From NCBI GenBank assembly GCA_017418585.1, contig JAFONG010000157.1:1-8804 (forward strand): DNA of 8,804 nt, in the 5' to 3' direction. Source of the DNA: Erysipelotrichaceae bacterium (lineage in GTDB: Bacteria > Bacillota_I > Bacilli_A > Erysipelotrichales > Erysipelotrichaceae). The notes below the pieces were generated by a model that did not search any database, was not told the DNA's origin, and was given only the letters and a program-made list of their open reading frames with translations. Shown here piece by piece: positions 1 through 6,775 of the stretch (position 1 is its first letter; every line of letters starts with the position of its first letter). The position numbers were made by a program, and so were the translations under genes.

Positions 1-618
1 GCCGTTTGGATCCTTCAAGGCATATTTGAGACGGCAGCACTGGGCGCACATGCCCTTGTTGGCGGAGCGGTTCTTGGTAGCGGAAGACATCAGACACTGT
101 CCGGAATAGGAAACGCAGATGGCGCCGTGAACGAATGTTTCGATTTCTATTCCCTGTCTGCAGGCCTGTCTGACAAAATCCAGGTCCGATTCTCTTGCGA
201 TGACGACTCTGCTGAAACCGAGTTTCTTCGCCGTCTGTATGCCGGCTATGTTGTGAATATGCATCTGAGTGGAACAGTGCAGCTCAAAGTCCGGGAAACG
301 CCGCTTGATGAAATCGTAAAGACCCAGGTCCTGTACCAGCAGAGCGTCGACATTGCTGTTGTAGTAGTATTCCGCTTCTTTTATGGCGTTGGAAAACTCT
401 TTTTCCGTAAGCAGCGTATTCAGCGTAACAAAAACACGGACATTCCTTAAATGCGCGTATTCTACCGCTACTTTCAGCTCGTCATGATCGAAATTACCCG
501 CAAAAGCTCTTGCCGAGAAATTCTTGCCGCCAAGATAAACGGCATCGGCGCCGTTGCTGATTGCGGCCTTAAGACATTCAAAGTTTCCGGCCGGAGCAAG
601 CAGTTCAGCTTTTTTCAT
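1..618 (-). CDS. U32-family peptidase-like protein (TrhP/RlhA-type), 5' part only
   Basis: The first 206 codons are present and the gene runs off the left edge of the window. The protein opens MKKAELLAPAGNFECLKAAI, typical of the U32 family. Residues 160-178 (ETFVHGAICVSYSGQCLMS) fit the U32 signature exactly. Cysteines 168, 175, 191 and 195 fit the family's four-Cys set thought to bind an iron-sulfur cluster. Known members are annotated as collagenase-like peptidases, but TrhP and RlhA act in prephenate-dependent hydroxylation of tRNA U34 or 23S rRNA, so an RNA-modification role is at least as likely. Which subfamily it belongs to cannot be decided without the C-terminal half. The ATG at 618 lies 14 nt inside the end of the serine dehydratase gene, with GGAG about 9 nt upstream, so it is probably co-translated. 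In Bacillus, U32 genes sit between mltG and udk; here one has another position. Confidence 0.9.
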   Translation of the reverse strand, partial: MKKAELLAPAGNFECLKAAISNGADAVYLGGKNFSARAFAGNFDHDELKVAVEYAHLRNVRVFVTLNTLLTEKEFSNAIKEAEYYYNSNVDALLVQDLGLYDFIKRRFPDFELHCSTQMHIHNIAGIQTAKKLGFSRVVIARESDLDFVRQACRQGIEIETFVHGAICVSYSGQCLMSSATKNRSANKGMCAQCCRLKYALKDPNG

Positions 619-1783
619 TCCTGTACTCCAGAGAAAGGCCTCCCAAAGAGGTTTCCCGCAATTCTATGGCAAGTTTCTTGCCTGTATAGTTCATGGTCTG
701 TACGACCGTATCGAAACTGATGAGGTTTTCCTTGACCTGATAGAGCTGTCTTGCCAGATAGGCACAGTCAAAGGCTTTCAGAACGCTGATGGCGTTTCTT
801 TCGATGCACGGTATGATGACATAACCGAGAACAGGATCGCAAGTCAGGCCCAGGAAGTGTTCGATGCCCATTTCAGCAGCGTATTCAATGGTTTTCAGCT
901 CCTCGTGGTTGTAAAAGGAAATAGCGGCGGCAGCCATGGAACAGGCGGCGCCGATTTCGGCCTGACATCCTCCGGTCGAACCGGCGATCGAGGCGTTGGT
1001 CTTGATGCAGTTGCCGAAGATTCCCGCTATCGCCAGCATGTCGCAAAGCATGTCTTCGTCCACATTTTTGTTGAAATGCAGGAAATACATAAGAGAAGTC
1101 AGAATACCGCAGGCACCCAGCGTCGGAGCGGTACACATCAGGCCTCCTGCCGCATTCTCTTCACAGGCCGCATAGGAATAGGCGGTCAGATAATCCTGAT
1201 CCGTTCTGGCTTTCTGATAAAGCTTTCCGGCGATTCTGTAGTAGTTCAGTTCCTGATTCAGAAGTCCGTCTCTGTTTAGACCGTTGTTTACTGTCTCATA
1301 CATGACTTTGAGGCATTCCCTGAGGTGATCCTTGAGATCCGTTTCATGGGAATAGATGTATTCGATCAAAGTCATATCCTTGTCTTTTAATGTTTTCTTG
1401 ATTTCTTCAAAGGAGTTTTCGGGATAGACTTCTTTCTGATCGCCGCAGTCGTATTCTTCAATGGAAACGGCTCCTCCGCCCAAGGAAAGGCCGTGCCACA
1501 GCGGATATTCACGGTTTTCATCTTTCCCGAGGATGTTCATGACATTATCCCTGCAATCAAAATCGTATCTGATGTCTATATTTTCCGTTTCCAGGGCTTT
1601 TTTCAGTATTTCGATTGTCCCATGCCCTTTTGCAGTTAGTGCCAGAGAACCGCCTAAAACGACCTCATAGGAGGTGCATTCCGGATAGGCATGCCTGTAA
1701 TATCCCGCAATACGGTACGGAGCGATGGTATGGGAGCTTGAAGGACCGTATCCGATCTTATATAGCTGTCTGATTGCCTGCAT
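605..1783 (-). CDS. sdaA: L-serine dehydratase (L-serine ammonia-lyase), iron-sulfur dependent, single chain
   Basis: Deaminates L-serine to pyruvate and ammonia in the cytoplasm using an oxygen-labile [4Fe-4S] cluster. The 392-residue chain has the beta domain first (GPSSSHT at 13-19, the family hallmark) and then the alpha domain, with NAAGG at 210-214, CTAPTLGACG at 217-226, CQAEIGAACSMAAAA at 273-287, GLTCDPV at 312-318 and PCIERNAIS at 325-333. Cys273, Cys315 and Cys326 keep the 42- and 11-residue spacing of the cluster ligands in the Legionella enzyme. It is about 60 residues shorter than E. coli SdaA (about 455), mostly in the beta domain. It ends in EYRNEKS, without the C-terminal cysteine that plugs the active site in type 2 enzymes. 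Bacillus and clostridia usually split this enzyme in two, so the fusion is notable. AAAGGA precedes the ATG by 4-5 nt, and the start lies 26 nt inside the end of holA. Confidence 0.95.
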   Translation of the reverse strand: MQAIRQLYKIGYGPSSSHTIAPYRIAGYYRHAYPECTSYEVVLGGSLALTAKGHGTIEILKKALETENIDIRYDFDCRDNVMNILGKDENREYPLWHGLSLGGGAVSIEEYDCGDQKEVYPENSFEEIKKTLKDKDMTLIEYIYSHETDLKDHLRECLKVMYETVNNGLNRDGLLNQELNYYRIAGKLYQKARTDQDYLTAYSYAACEENAAGGLMCTAPTLGACGILTSLMYFLHFNKNVDEDMLCDMLAIAGIFGNCIKTNASIAGSTGGCQAEIGAACSMAAAAISFYNHEELKTIEYAAEMGIEHFLGLTCDPVLGYVIIPCIERNAISVLKAFDCAYLARQLYQVKENLISFDTVVQTMNYTGKKLAIELRETSLGGLSLEYRNEKS

Positions 1784-2732
1784 GGTTTCCTTTCTTTAAC
1801 AGATCCAGAATGAATAGTTCCAGACGTGCGTTATTCGATATTGAACCGTCACTCTTGCATTGCATGTCAAGAAGACATAAACCGTTCAGAAGTTCCATGA
1901 TCTGAGCGCTGTTGAGTTTCTGCAGCGACTGGAAAGCCTTGTTCAGCCGGTAATCGCCGGAATCGGTCAGCTGCGCGATCTCGTGTCTTCTTTTCCCGTT
2001 CTCCTGATAATAGGCTACCTGATAGAGGTATCTCAGCTGATTGGCCAGTAAACTGATCACGCCAAGCACGGAATCCGTTTCGTTAAGCATTTTTCTTTCG
2101 ATACGGATGGTTTCAGAAACATCTTTTCGGGTAATCGCATTGATCATTTCAAAAACATCGTTATCGTCGGATGCGGTACACAGTTTCAGTACGACATCGG
2201 CAGTGATCTTTTCCGGGTAAAGCGTAAGCAGTTCGATGTTTCTGTTCAGAAGCGTGATGCTGCGCTTGCAGATGTTTCCCAGAACCGATATGGCATCCTG
2301 AGAGATATCGAGATTTTCTTCTTTGATCCGGGTTCTCAGGTAGGAACTGAAATCATTGTAATCGTAGCTCTTGTGATCGATGACTTCCGCATTTGCAGCT
2401 ATCGTTTTGTAGGCTTTCAGGCGGGAATTGAAGTTGTCGGTAAACGTATAGAAAATAAGGTCGGTTTCATATAAGGGATTTGAAACATATTCGTACAGTC
2501 CGCTCAATTCCTCATCGGGAACCCTTTTTGTGAGAAAAAATGGCTGACTTACCAGAACGATGTTTCGAACTGAAAACAGGGAGGTAGAGCTACACGCTTC
2601 CAGCATCTGATCGATCGTAAAATCCTTTTCGCTGCCGTCAAACCGGATGATCTGCGTATCAGGGATGGATGTGAATTCATTGATTTTCTGACGGATCAGG
2701 TACTCCTCCTGTCCTTTAAGAATGTATATCAT
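1758..2732 (-). CDS. holA: DNA polymerase III, delta subunit
   Basis: Delta is the clamp-loader subunit that opens the beta sliding clamp at replication forks. The 324-residue protein has the usual length (about 330-345). Its start, MIYILKGQEEYLIRQKINEF, is the typical delta N-terminus (short beta strand, G-x-E-E-Y, helix). Like other delta proteins it lacks a Walker A motif. The middle (about 140-205) and C-terminal (about 210-315) regions are helical, as expected for the lid and collar domains. The order comEA-comEC-holA is widely conserved in Firmicutes and supports the call. The ATG follows the comEC stop codon with no spacer (TAG-ATG), and no good Shine-Dalgarno lies within 15 nt, so translation probably depends on ribosomes finishing comEC. 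The last 26 nt overlap the serine dehydratase gene. The gene rpsT, often found beside holA, is not present here. Confidence 0.93.
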   Translation of the reverse strand: MIYILKGQEEYLIRQKINEFTSIPDTQIIRFDGSEKDFTIDQMLEACSSTSLFSVRNIVLVSQPFFLTKRVPDEELSGLYEYVSNPLYETDLIFYTFTDNFNSRLKAYKTIAANAEVIDHKSYDYNDFSSYLRTRIKEENLDISQDAISVLGNICKRSITLLNRNIELLTLYPEKITADVVLKLCTASDDNDVFEMINAITRKDVSETIRIERKMLNETDSVLGVISLLANQLRYLYQVAYYQENGKRRHEIAQLTDSGDYRLNKAFQSLQKLNSAQIMELLNGLCLLDMQCKSDGSISNNARLELFILDLLKKGNHAGNQTAI

Positions 2733-4550
2733 CTAACTAATTATAACAAATTCGCCTTTTCCCGTAGTAATAAAGTCCAGAAAGCGGCTGAATGAGAAAG
2801 TGATCGTTCCATCGTCTCTTGTTACGTAGTACTTTACCTTGTAGTCATCAAGCACGGACAGAACTGTATCATGAGGATGCCCGTATCTGCCGGAAGTGGA
2901 TATGATCGCAAACCTGGGAAGTATGGAAGAGATGAAGTAACGGCTGCTGGAGGTATAGGAACCGTGATGAGCTACCTTTAGAACATCGATTTTCATCGGA
3001 CCGTAACGGTGCAGGAGTTCTTTTTCCATGTCTGAAGATATATCTCCGGTAAACAGAAACGATACTGAATTGATCCGCATGGCATAGACAAGCGACGAAT
3101 CGTTGTCGTTATCCGAGTCATAAAGATCATAGTATTTCAGAAATACTCTTCTGCAGTCGATATCCATGCCTGTTTCAATAATGTTCATAATCTGAAAATC
3201 CTTTTTAAGATTTTCAATGTTTCCGTTATGGTCTTCATCGTCGTGAGTGATGATCAGATAGTCTATCCTGTATATTCCTTCGCAAAAAAGCGTCTTTTTA
3301 AGACTGTAGTACTGATAGGATGATCCCGTATCGATCAGGACGCAGGTCCTGTAAAGACTGTCTTGAATCAGCGTGGAATCCCCCTGCCCTACGTCGATGA
3401 AAGAGACATGCAGAAATGGATGATTCAGCGGTGAAACGATGCACAGAAGAAGAACTGTCTTTCTGAAAACGCCGGAATCGCGAGGAAACAGCCTTAAGAC
3501 GGCACCAAAAAGCAGCAATGAGATCACGGAGATCCTTCCCCGAACGGAAAGATCTGTTTCATACAGATAGGAAAACAGGCTTAAAATGCCTAAAAATAAG
3601 GGTTCCGTTGCCGGAAAGAGAAATAGAATCAATATCAGAACAGCTGTAAATGTCCTGATAACGTCGACTGCATGGAAGAAAAACGAGTAAATCAAGTCAA
3701 TTTCTCCAAACAGCAATGATTCCAGTAGCATCATGTAGGTACTGAAATCGATGCCGAATTCAAATACTTCAAATACTTCCAGCAGCAGGATCAGTTCAAC
3801 TGATACGTTCTGATAAATCATGTCGTTGAACAGACAGATAAAGATCATTTTGACTGCCAGAATGTTTTCTTTTGTAATCTTCAGTCTTTTCCCGATGATT
3901 CCGATAAGAATGAATAAAAAACGGATATCGCTGCGGACCAGGATGCTGAACAGAAAGATAAAGCAGATGCAGACAAGATCCGATTTCTTTCTAAGTTTTC
4001 GGATCAGACTGTAAACCAGATATCCATATCCAAGAGAAAAACGAAGATCTTCCGAAGAATAAGTGTCATAAAGATAACGGTTGAGAATGTCTGCTGTTTC
4101 TTTGCTGTAAGAACTGATTCTTCTGTTTATCAGATAACGCGGGAGAAATACCGAATCGACCGCATAAGAATCTGAAATAAAAAGGACATTCTTTGCCAAA
4201 TCGCCTTTCGAAGCCGGTGTATCTGATTTTTTCTCAAAGAAAAGAACAGTTCCCGGTTTCAGTTCTTCATCCGTGTACAGTTTCGTCTTATAGAAGATCT
4301 TGTCTACTATATATGCACCGTTTTTCTGATTCTCTACAATTCCGTAAGTAACGAAATCACATCGAAAATGCCGAATCACGATACACGAAAAAATAAAAAC
4401 GACGAATAAGAATGATCTAAGCTTTTCTGTAAGCAACAGATAAAGAAAAAGACAGATGCATATGTATGGATTTTTAAAAAAACAGGCGATTGAAAGACCG
4501 ACCGCTATCTTAAAGAGCGATAAGTTCTTTGATTTTTGTGAATTTGGCAT
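2733..4550 (-). CDS. comEC: ComEC/Rec2-type competence protein, compact form
   Basis: ComEC forms the membrane channel that brings single-stranded DNA into the cell during natural transformation. This 605-residue version is shorter than the usual 750-800. Hydrophobic segments occur near 12-60. A soluble stretch at about 65-135 fits the OB-fold region. Several membrane segments follow between about 190 and 375. A metallo-beta-lactamase-like domain occupies about 380-605, with DVGQGDS at 386-392, HDDEDH at 436-441, LFTGD at 499-503, AHHGS at 527-531 and GHPH at 557-560, so its metal-binding set looks complete. The usual H-x4-S-G-x-H motif of the competence domain is not visible; the aligned place reads GYGYLVYSLIR (174-184). 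The ATG at 4550 overlaps comEA by 41 nt with only a weak GGG-rich ribosome site, and no better in-frame start lies nearby. The frame is intact. Confidence 0.93.
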   Translation of the reverse strand: MPNSQKSKNLSLFKIAVGLSIACFFKNPYICICLFLYLLLTEKLRSFLFVVFIFSCIVIRHFRCDFVTYGIVENQKNGAYIVDKIFYKTKLYTDEELKPGTVLFFEKKSDTPASKGDLAKNVLFISDSYAVDSVFLPRYLINRRISSYSKETADILNRYLYDTYSSEDLRFSLGYGYLVYSLIRKLRKKSDLVCICFIFLFSILVRSDIRFLFILIGIIGKRLKITKENILAVKMIFICLFNDMIYQNVSVELILLLEVFEVFEFGIDFSTYMMLLESLLFGEIDLIYSFFFHAVDVIRTFTAVLILILFLFPATEPLFLGILSLFSYLYETDLSVRGRISVISLLLFGAVLRLFPRDSGVFRKTVLLLCIVSPLNHPFLHVSFIDVGQGDSTLIQDSLYRTCVLIDTGSSYQYYSLKKTLFCEGIYRIDYLIITHDDEDHNGNIENLKKDFQIMNIIETGMDIDCRRVFLKYYDLYDSDNDNDSSLVYAMRINSVSFLFTGDISSDMEKELLHRYGPMKIDVLKVAHHGSYTSSSRYFISSILPRFAIISTSGRYGHPHDTVLSVLDDYKVKYYVTRDDGTITFSFSRFLDFITTGKGEFVIIS

Positions 4551-4983
4551 TCCCTATCCCGCTGACGTTCATGATTTCTTCAAGCGAAAGAAAACTCCCG
4601 TACTTGATTCGGTATTCGATGATCTTCTGTGCCGTTTTTGGTCCGATTCCCGGCAATGTACACAGTTCCTGGATATCTGCCGAATTAATGGAAACTTTCT
4701 TTTCTTCATCAGTTTCAGGTACGATAACCAGCTGATCGTTGTATAGCGTCGAATTTAAGGAAAAGGCAGAAATGTCGGCATTATCCGACAACTCGGCAAT
4801 CTGAAAAAGATCATTCATGTCGCTGCCAAGCTTCATTTCGTAAATGCCGGGTTTTCTGATGCATCCTCTGATTTCAACCTGAATTGTTTCTGTTGGATTT
4901 AACGGTTCTTTCTGAATCTTCCCAGAAAAGAAAATGATAGAAAGAATCAGAAAAAGCAAAAGAATAAGTCTTTTAAGCATCAT
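4510..4983 (-). CDS. comEA: ComEA-like DNA receptor (SLBB plus helix-hairpin-helix)
   Basis: ComEA is the membrane-anchored outer-face receptor that binds double-stranded DNA and hands it to ComEC. The 157-residue protein has one N-terminal membrane anchor (about 4-20), an SLBB-like beta domain (about 33-90, with QVEIRGCIRKPGIYEM) and a C-terminal double helix-hairpin-helix DNA-binding domain (about 96-157). The two hairpins are seen in INSADIQELCTLPGIGPKTA and in NVSGIGNAKF (139-148). It is shorter than Bacillus ComEA (about 205) because the linker is reduced. Two ATG codons in tandem (4983 and 4980) are possible starts; the first makes an ATGA overlap with the stop of the upstream gene, a classic coupling arrangement. 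The 3' end overlaps comEC by 41 nt. Confidence 0.94.
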   Translation of the reverse strand: MMLKRLILLLFLILSIIFFSGKIQKEPLNPTETIQVEIRGCIRKPGIYEMKLGSDMNDLFQIAELSDNADISAFSLNSTLYNDQLVIVPETDEEKKVSINSADIQELCTLPGIGPKTAQKIIEYRIKYGSFLSLEEIMNVSGIGNAKFTKIKELIAL

Positions 4984-5588
4984 ACGATCTCTATGGTTAT
5001 TACCGCCGAATGTTCATCGGATGAAAGATAAACATTGTAAGTACCCTTCTCGTTCGGATTCAGCATGGAATAATCCATAACGATCTTTTCGTTCGTATCA
5101 ACGGCATTGGATATCTGACTGATGATAATGGATAGATCTGTTCCTTCAGAAAAAGAAAAATAGTCTTTGATGACATTGAAATATTCCTGCCTGGTTTCAG
5201 TAAAAACAGAACCGGAATTGTTTTCTGCGGGTTTTACTTTATTCTCCTTGTAAACTTCCTTGACTATGATCGTTTCGATAATTTCTTTTTCTGGCTCTCT
5301 GATCAGATAAGGAAAAGTAAACGTATGTTCATCAAAAGAAATGATGATTTGACCTTCGTCAAAACGATATCGAAAAGCGGGTTTCTGATTGCCGATAAAG
5401 GAAAAGAACTCTTCGAACAGAAATTCATCGGTATTATTCAGCAATATATCCTTTTTCTGATAAAGAAACGCCCTATCCGATTCAGTGAATACAAACGGAT
5501 GCTTATCCTTCCGGATTTCGTACAGATAAGAATACAGAAAACAGATGGCAATAATCAGAAGAACAGCAGTCAGAAACAGTTTTTTCAT
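4980..5588 (-). CDS. Membrane-anchored protein of unknown function, probable C-terminal Ig-like domain
   Basis: I do not recognise this 202-residue protein as a named family. It has a short basic start (MKK), one hydrophobic segment (about 4-23) and then an extracellular-type body, so it is probably anchored in the membrane facing outward. Residues 72-95 alternate as in beta strands. Residues 99-122 are charged (KEIIETIIVKEVYKENK) and may be a stalk. From about 143 the sequence (SFSEGTDL, then MDYSMLNPNEKGTYNVYLSS, ending in ITIEIV) resembles the DUF5011/Big_3 type of bacterial Ig-like repeat, in which an early G-T-D-L and a late G-T-Y-x-V recur. It has no cysteine after the anchor. It is the first gene of the com chain and overlaps comEA by ATGA, so a role in DNA uptake or the cell surface is a fair guess only. 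The single usable start is the ATG at 5588, with AGGAGG 16 nt upstream, which is farther than ideal. Confidence 0.85.
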   Translation of the reverse strand: MKKLFLTAVLLIIAICFLYSYLYEIRKDKHPFVFTESDRAFLYQKKDILLNNTDEFLFEEFFSFIGNQKPAFRYRFDEGQIIISFDEHTFTFPYLIREPEKEIIETIIVKEVYKENKVKPAENNSGSVFTETRQEYFNVIKDYFSFSEGTDLSIIISQISNAVDTNEKIVMDYSMLNPNEKGTYNVYLSSDEHSAVITIEIV

Positions 5589-5616
5589 AAAAAAATGAGC
5601 AGGACCTCCTACTCAT
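5589..5616 (-). terminator. Hairpin plus T-run after greA; encloses a Shine-Dalgarno
   Basis: On the minus strand, nine paired bases (ATGAGTAGG with CCTGCTCAT, including one T-G pair) enclose the loop AGGT at 5604-5607. The hairpin spans 5616 to 5595 and is followed by a T-run at 5594-5589. This has the form of an intrinsic terminator for the alaS-to-greA transcript. Unusually, the AGGAGG of the next gene lies in the 5' arm and loop, and the T-run abuts that gene's ATG. It could therefore also act as an attenuator or a translation-blocking leader. Confidence 0.7.
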
Positions 5617-5626
5617 TATTCACGGA

Positions 5627-5655
5627 ATTATAATTGATTCCTAACTGATTTTTAA
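5627..5655 (-). promoter_or_regulatory. Candidate sigma-A promoter for the com chain
   Basis: On the minus strand TTAAAA (5655-5650) is separated by 17 nt from a perfect TATAAT (5632-5627). The -35 matches TTGACA at 4 of 6 positions. The predicted start point is near 5620, only a few bases before the hairpin at 5616. The -35 lies inside the last codons of greA. The -10 sits in the perfect palindrome AATTATAATT (5626-5635), which may be chance in an AT-rich gap. Confidence 0.45.
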
Positions 5656-6105
5656 GATTTTTACTTCATACGGCTGATCTACGGCTACCTGACAGACGTC
5701 ATTTACCTTTCTGTCCATGATCGCTTCTGCCAGCGGTGTTACGTTAGACAGCAGACCGTTGAGCGGATCGGCTTCAACAGAACCGACGATCTTGTATTCG
5801 ACTTCCATTCCGGTATCCAGTTCTTTGATCAGTACGGTTGAACCGATACGGACATAATTCGTCCTTCTCTTATCGGAAATGATCTCGGCATTCTTGATCT
5901 GGTGCTCCAGTTCCTTGATCCTGGATTCTACCTTGGCCTGGTGATCTCTTGCCGCATCATAATCGGCATTCTCGGAAAGGTCGCCCAATGCTCTGGCAGC
6001 CTTAAGTTCTTCAATAACTTCTTCTCTTGTTACATGTATCAGCGTATCAAGCTCTTTTTTAAGGTCGTTAAGACCTTCTTCGGTTACATAAAATTTCTCT
6101 TCCAT
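5641..6105 (-). CDS. greA: Transcription elongation factor GreA
   Basis: GreA enters the secondary channel of stalled RNA polymerase and stimulates cleavage of the backtracked RNA 3' end. The 154-residue length is standard (about 157). The N-terminal coiled coil covers about 1-75. Its tip carries GDLSENADY (41-49), with the acidic residues Asp42 and Glu45 that hold the catalytic metal. The C-terminal FKBP-like domain covers about 80-154 (IGSTVLIKELDTG, then NVTPLAEAIMDRKVND). The ATG is preceded by GGAGG at 6110-6114, and the gap after udk is only 18 nt. It is the last gene of the right-hand operon and is followed by a hairpin with a T-run. As in Bacillus, it directly follows udk. Confidence 0.98.
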   Translation of the reverse strand: MEEKFYVTEEGLNDLKKELDTLIHVTREEVIEELKAARALGDLSENADYDAARDHQAKVESRIKELEHQIKNAEIISDKRRTNYVRIGSTVLIKELDTGMEVEYKIVGSVEADPLNGLLSNVTPLAEAIMDRKVNDVCQVAVDQPYEVKILKIS

Positions 6106-6123
6106 ACTTCCTCCGGGTTTTGA

Positions 6124-6762
6124 TTATACCATTTTCTCATTGAATATACTATTGATTTTCGTCTTCAGCAGATCGATGGCGACTGTATTGCTCTTGCCTT
6201 GCGGAATGATGATGTCCGCATACTGTTTCGTCGGTTCCAGAAACTGGTCATGCATCGGCTTTACGGTCGTCAGATACTGTTCCGTGATGTTCTCGACTGT
6301 TCTGGCTCTTTCAATGACGTCTCTTTGCAGCCTGCGGATAAAACGGACGTCCGCCGGAGTATCGACGAAGATCTTGATGTCTTCTAGATCCCTGATTTCT
6401 TTGTTGTATAAGGCGAAAAGTCCTTCAATGATCAGAACATCGGCAGGATGAACGATTTCCGTCTTGTCGGAACGGTTATGAACGGTATAGTCGTAAGTCG
6501 GCTTTTCAATGCTTTCACCGTTGATCAGTTTCTTGATATGTTCGGTCATCAGATCAAAGTCAAAGGCAAGCGGATGGTCGTAGTTGGTCTTGACTCTCTC
6601 CTCCATCGGCAGATCGGTCTGGTCCTTGTAGTAGTCATCTTCTTTGATGATGTTGATGGACTTGGTATACCTGAATTCCTCGATCAGAATGTTGGCGATC
6701 GAAGACTTTCCGGAACAGGTCCCTCCGGCAATGCCGATAACAACTGGTTTCGTTCTGCTCAT
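6124..6762 (-). CDS. udk: Uridine kinase (uridine/cytidine phosphorylation)
   Basis: Phosphorylates uridine and cytidine to UMP and CMP in pyrimidine salvage. I chose the ATG at 6762 (212 residues) because TAAGGAG lies 6 nt upstream. The longer reading from a GTG at 6786 would overlap mltG and swallow this ribosome site. In the 212-residue numbering the P-loop is GGTCSGKS (13-20). DYDHPLAFD-like (NYDHPLAFD), KPTYDY, IIEGLFAL and the RRLQRDVIERARTVENI lid region follow in the usual order. The P-loop has T-C where most bacterial Udk have S-G (GGSGSGKT), but the essential G-x4-G-K-S is kept. It sits 10 nt after mltG and 18 nt before greA, as a middle gene of the operon. Confidence 0.97.
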   Translation of the reverse strand: MSRTKPVVIGIAGGTCSGKSSIANILIEEFRYTKSINIIKEDDYYKDQTDLPMEERVKTNYDHPLAFDFDLMTEHIKKLINGESIEKPTYDYTVHNRSDKTEIVHPADVLIIEGLFALYNKEIRDLEDIKIFVDTPADVRFIRRLQRDVIERARTVENITEQYLTTVKPMHDQFLEPTKQYADIIIPQGKSNTVAIDLLKTKINSIFNEKMV

Positions 6763-6768
6763 ATAAAT

Positions 6769-6775
6769 CTCCTTA
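6769..6775 (-). promoter_or_regulatory. Ribosome binding site of udk
   Basis: TAAGGAG on the minus strand lies 6 nt before the ATG at 6762. Its first three bases are the stop codon of mltG, so the two genes are closely coupled. This site decides the udk start against the upstream GTG at 6786. Confidence 0.85.

Noticed and set aside
127..450. 107-residue plus-strand frame
   Set aside because: It is antisense to the U32 gene, whose signature and cysteine set are intact in the minus frame.
554..1279. 241-residue open frame on the plus strand
   Set aside because: It lies opposite the serine dehydratase and U32 genes, whose family motifs are unmistakable; its protein has no recognisable motif.
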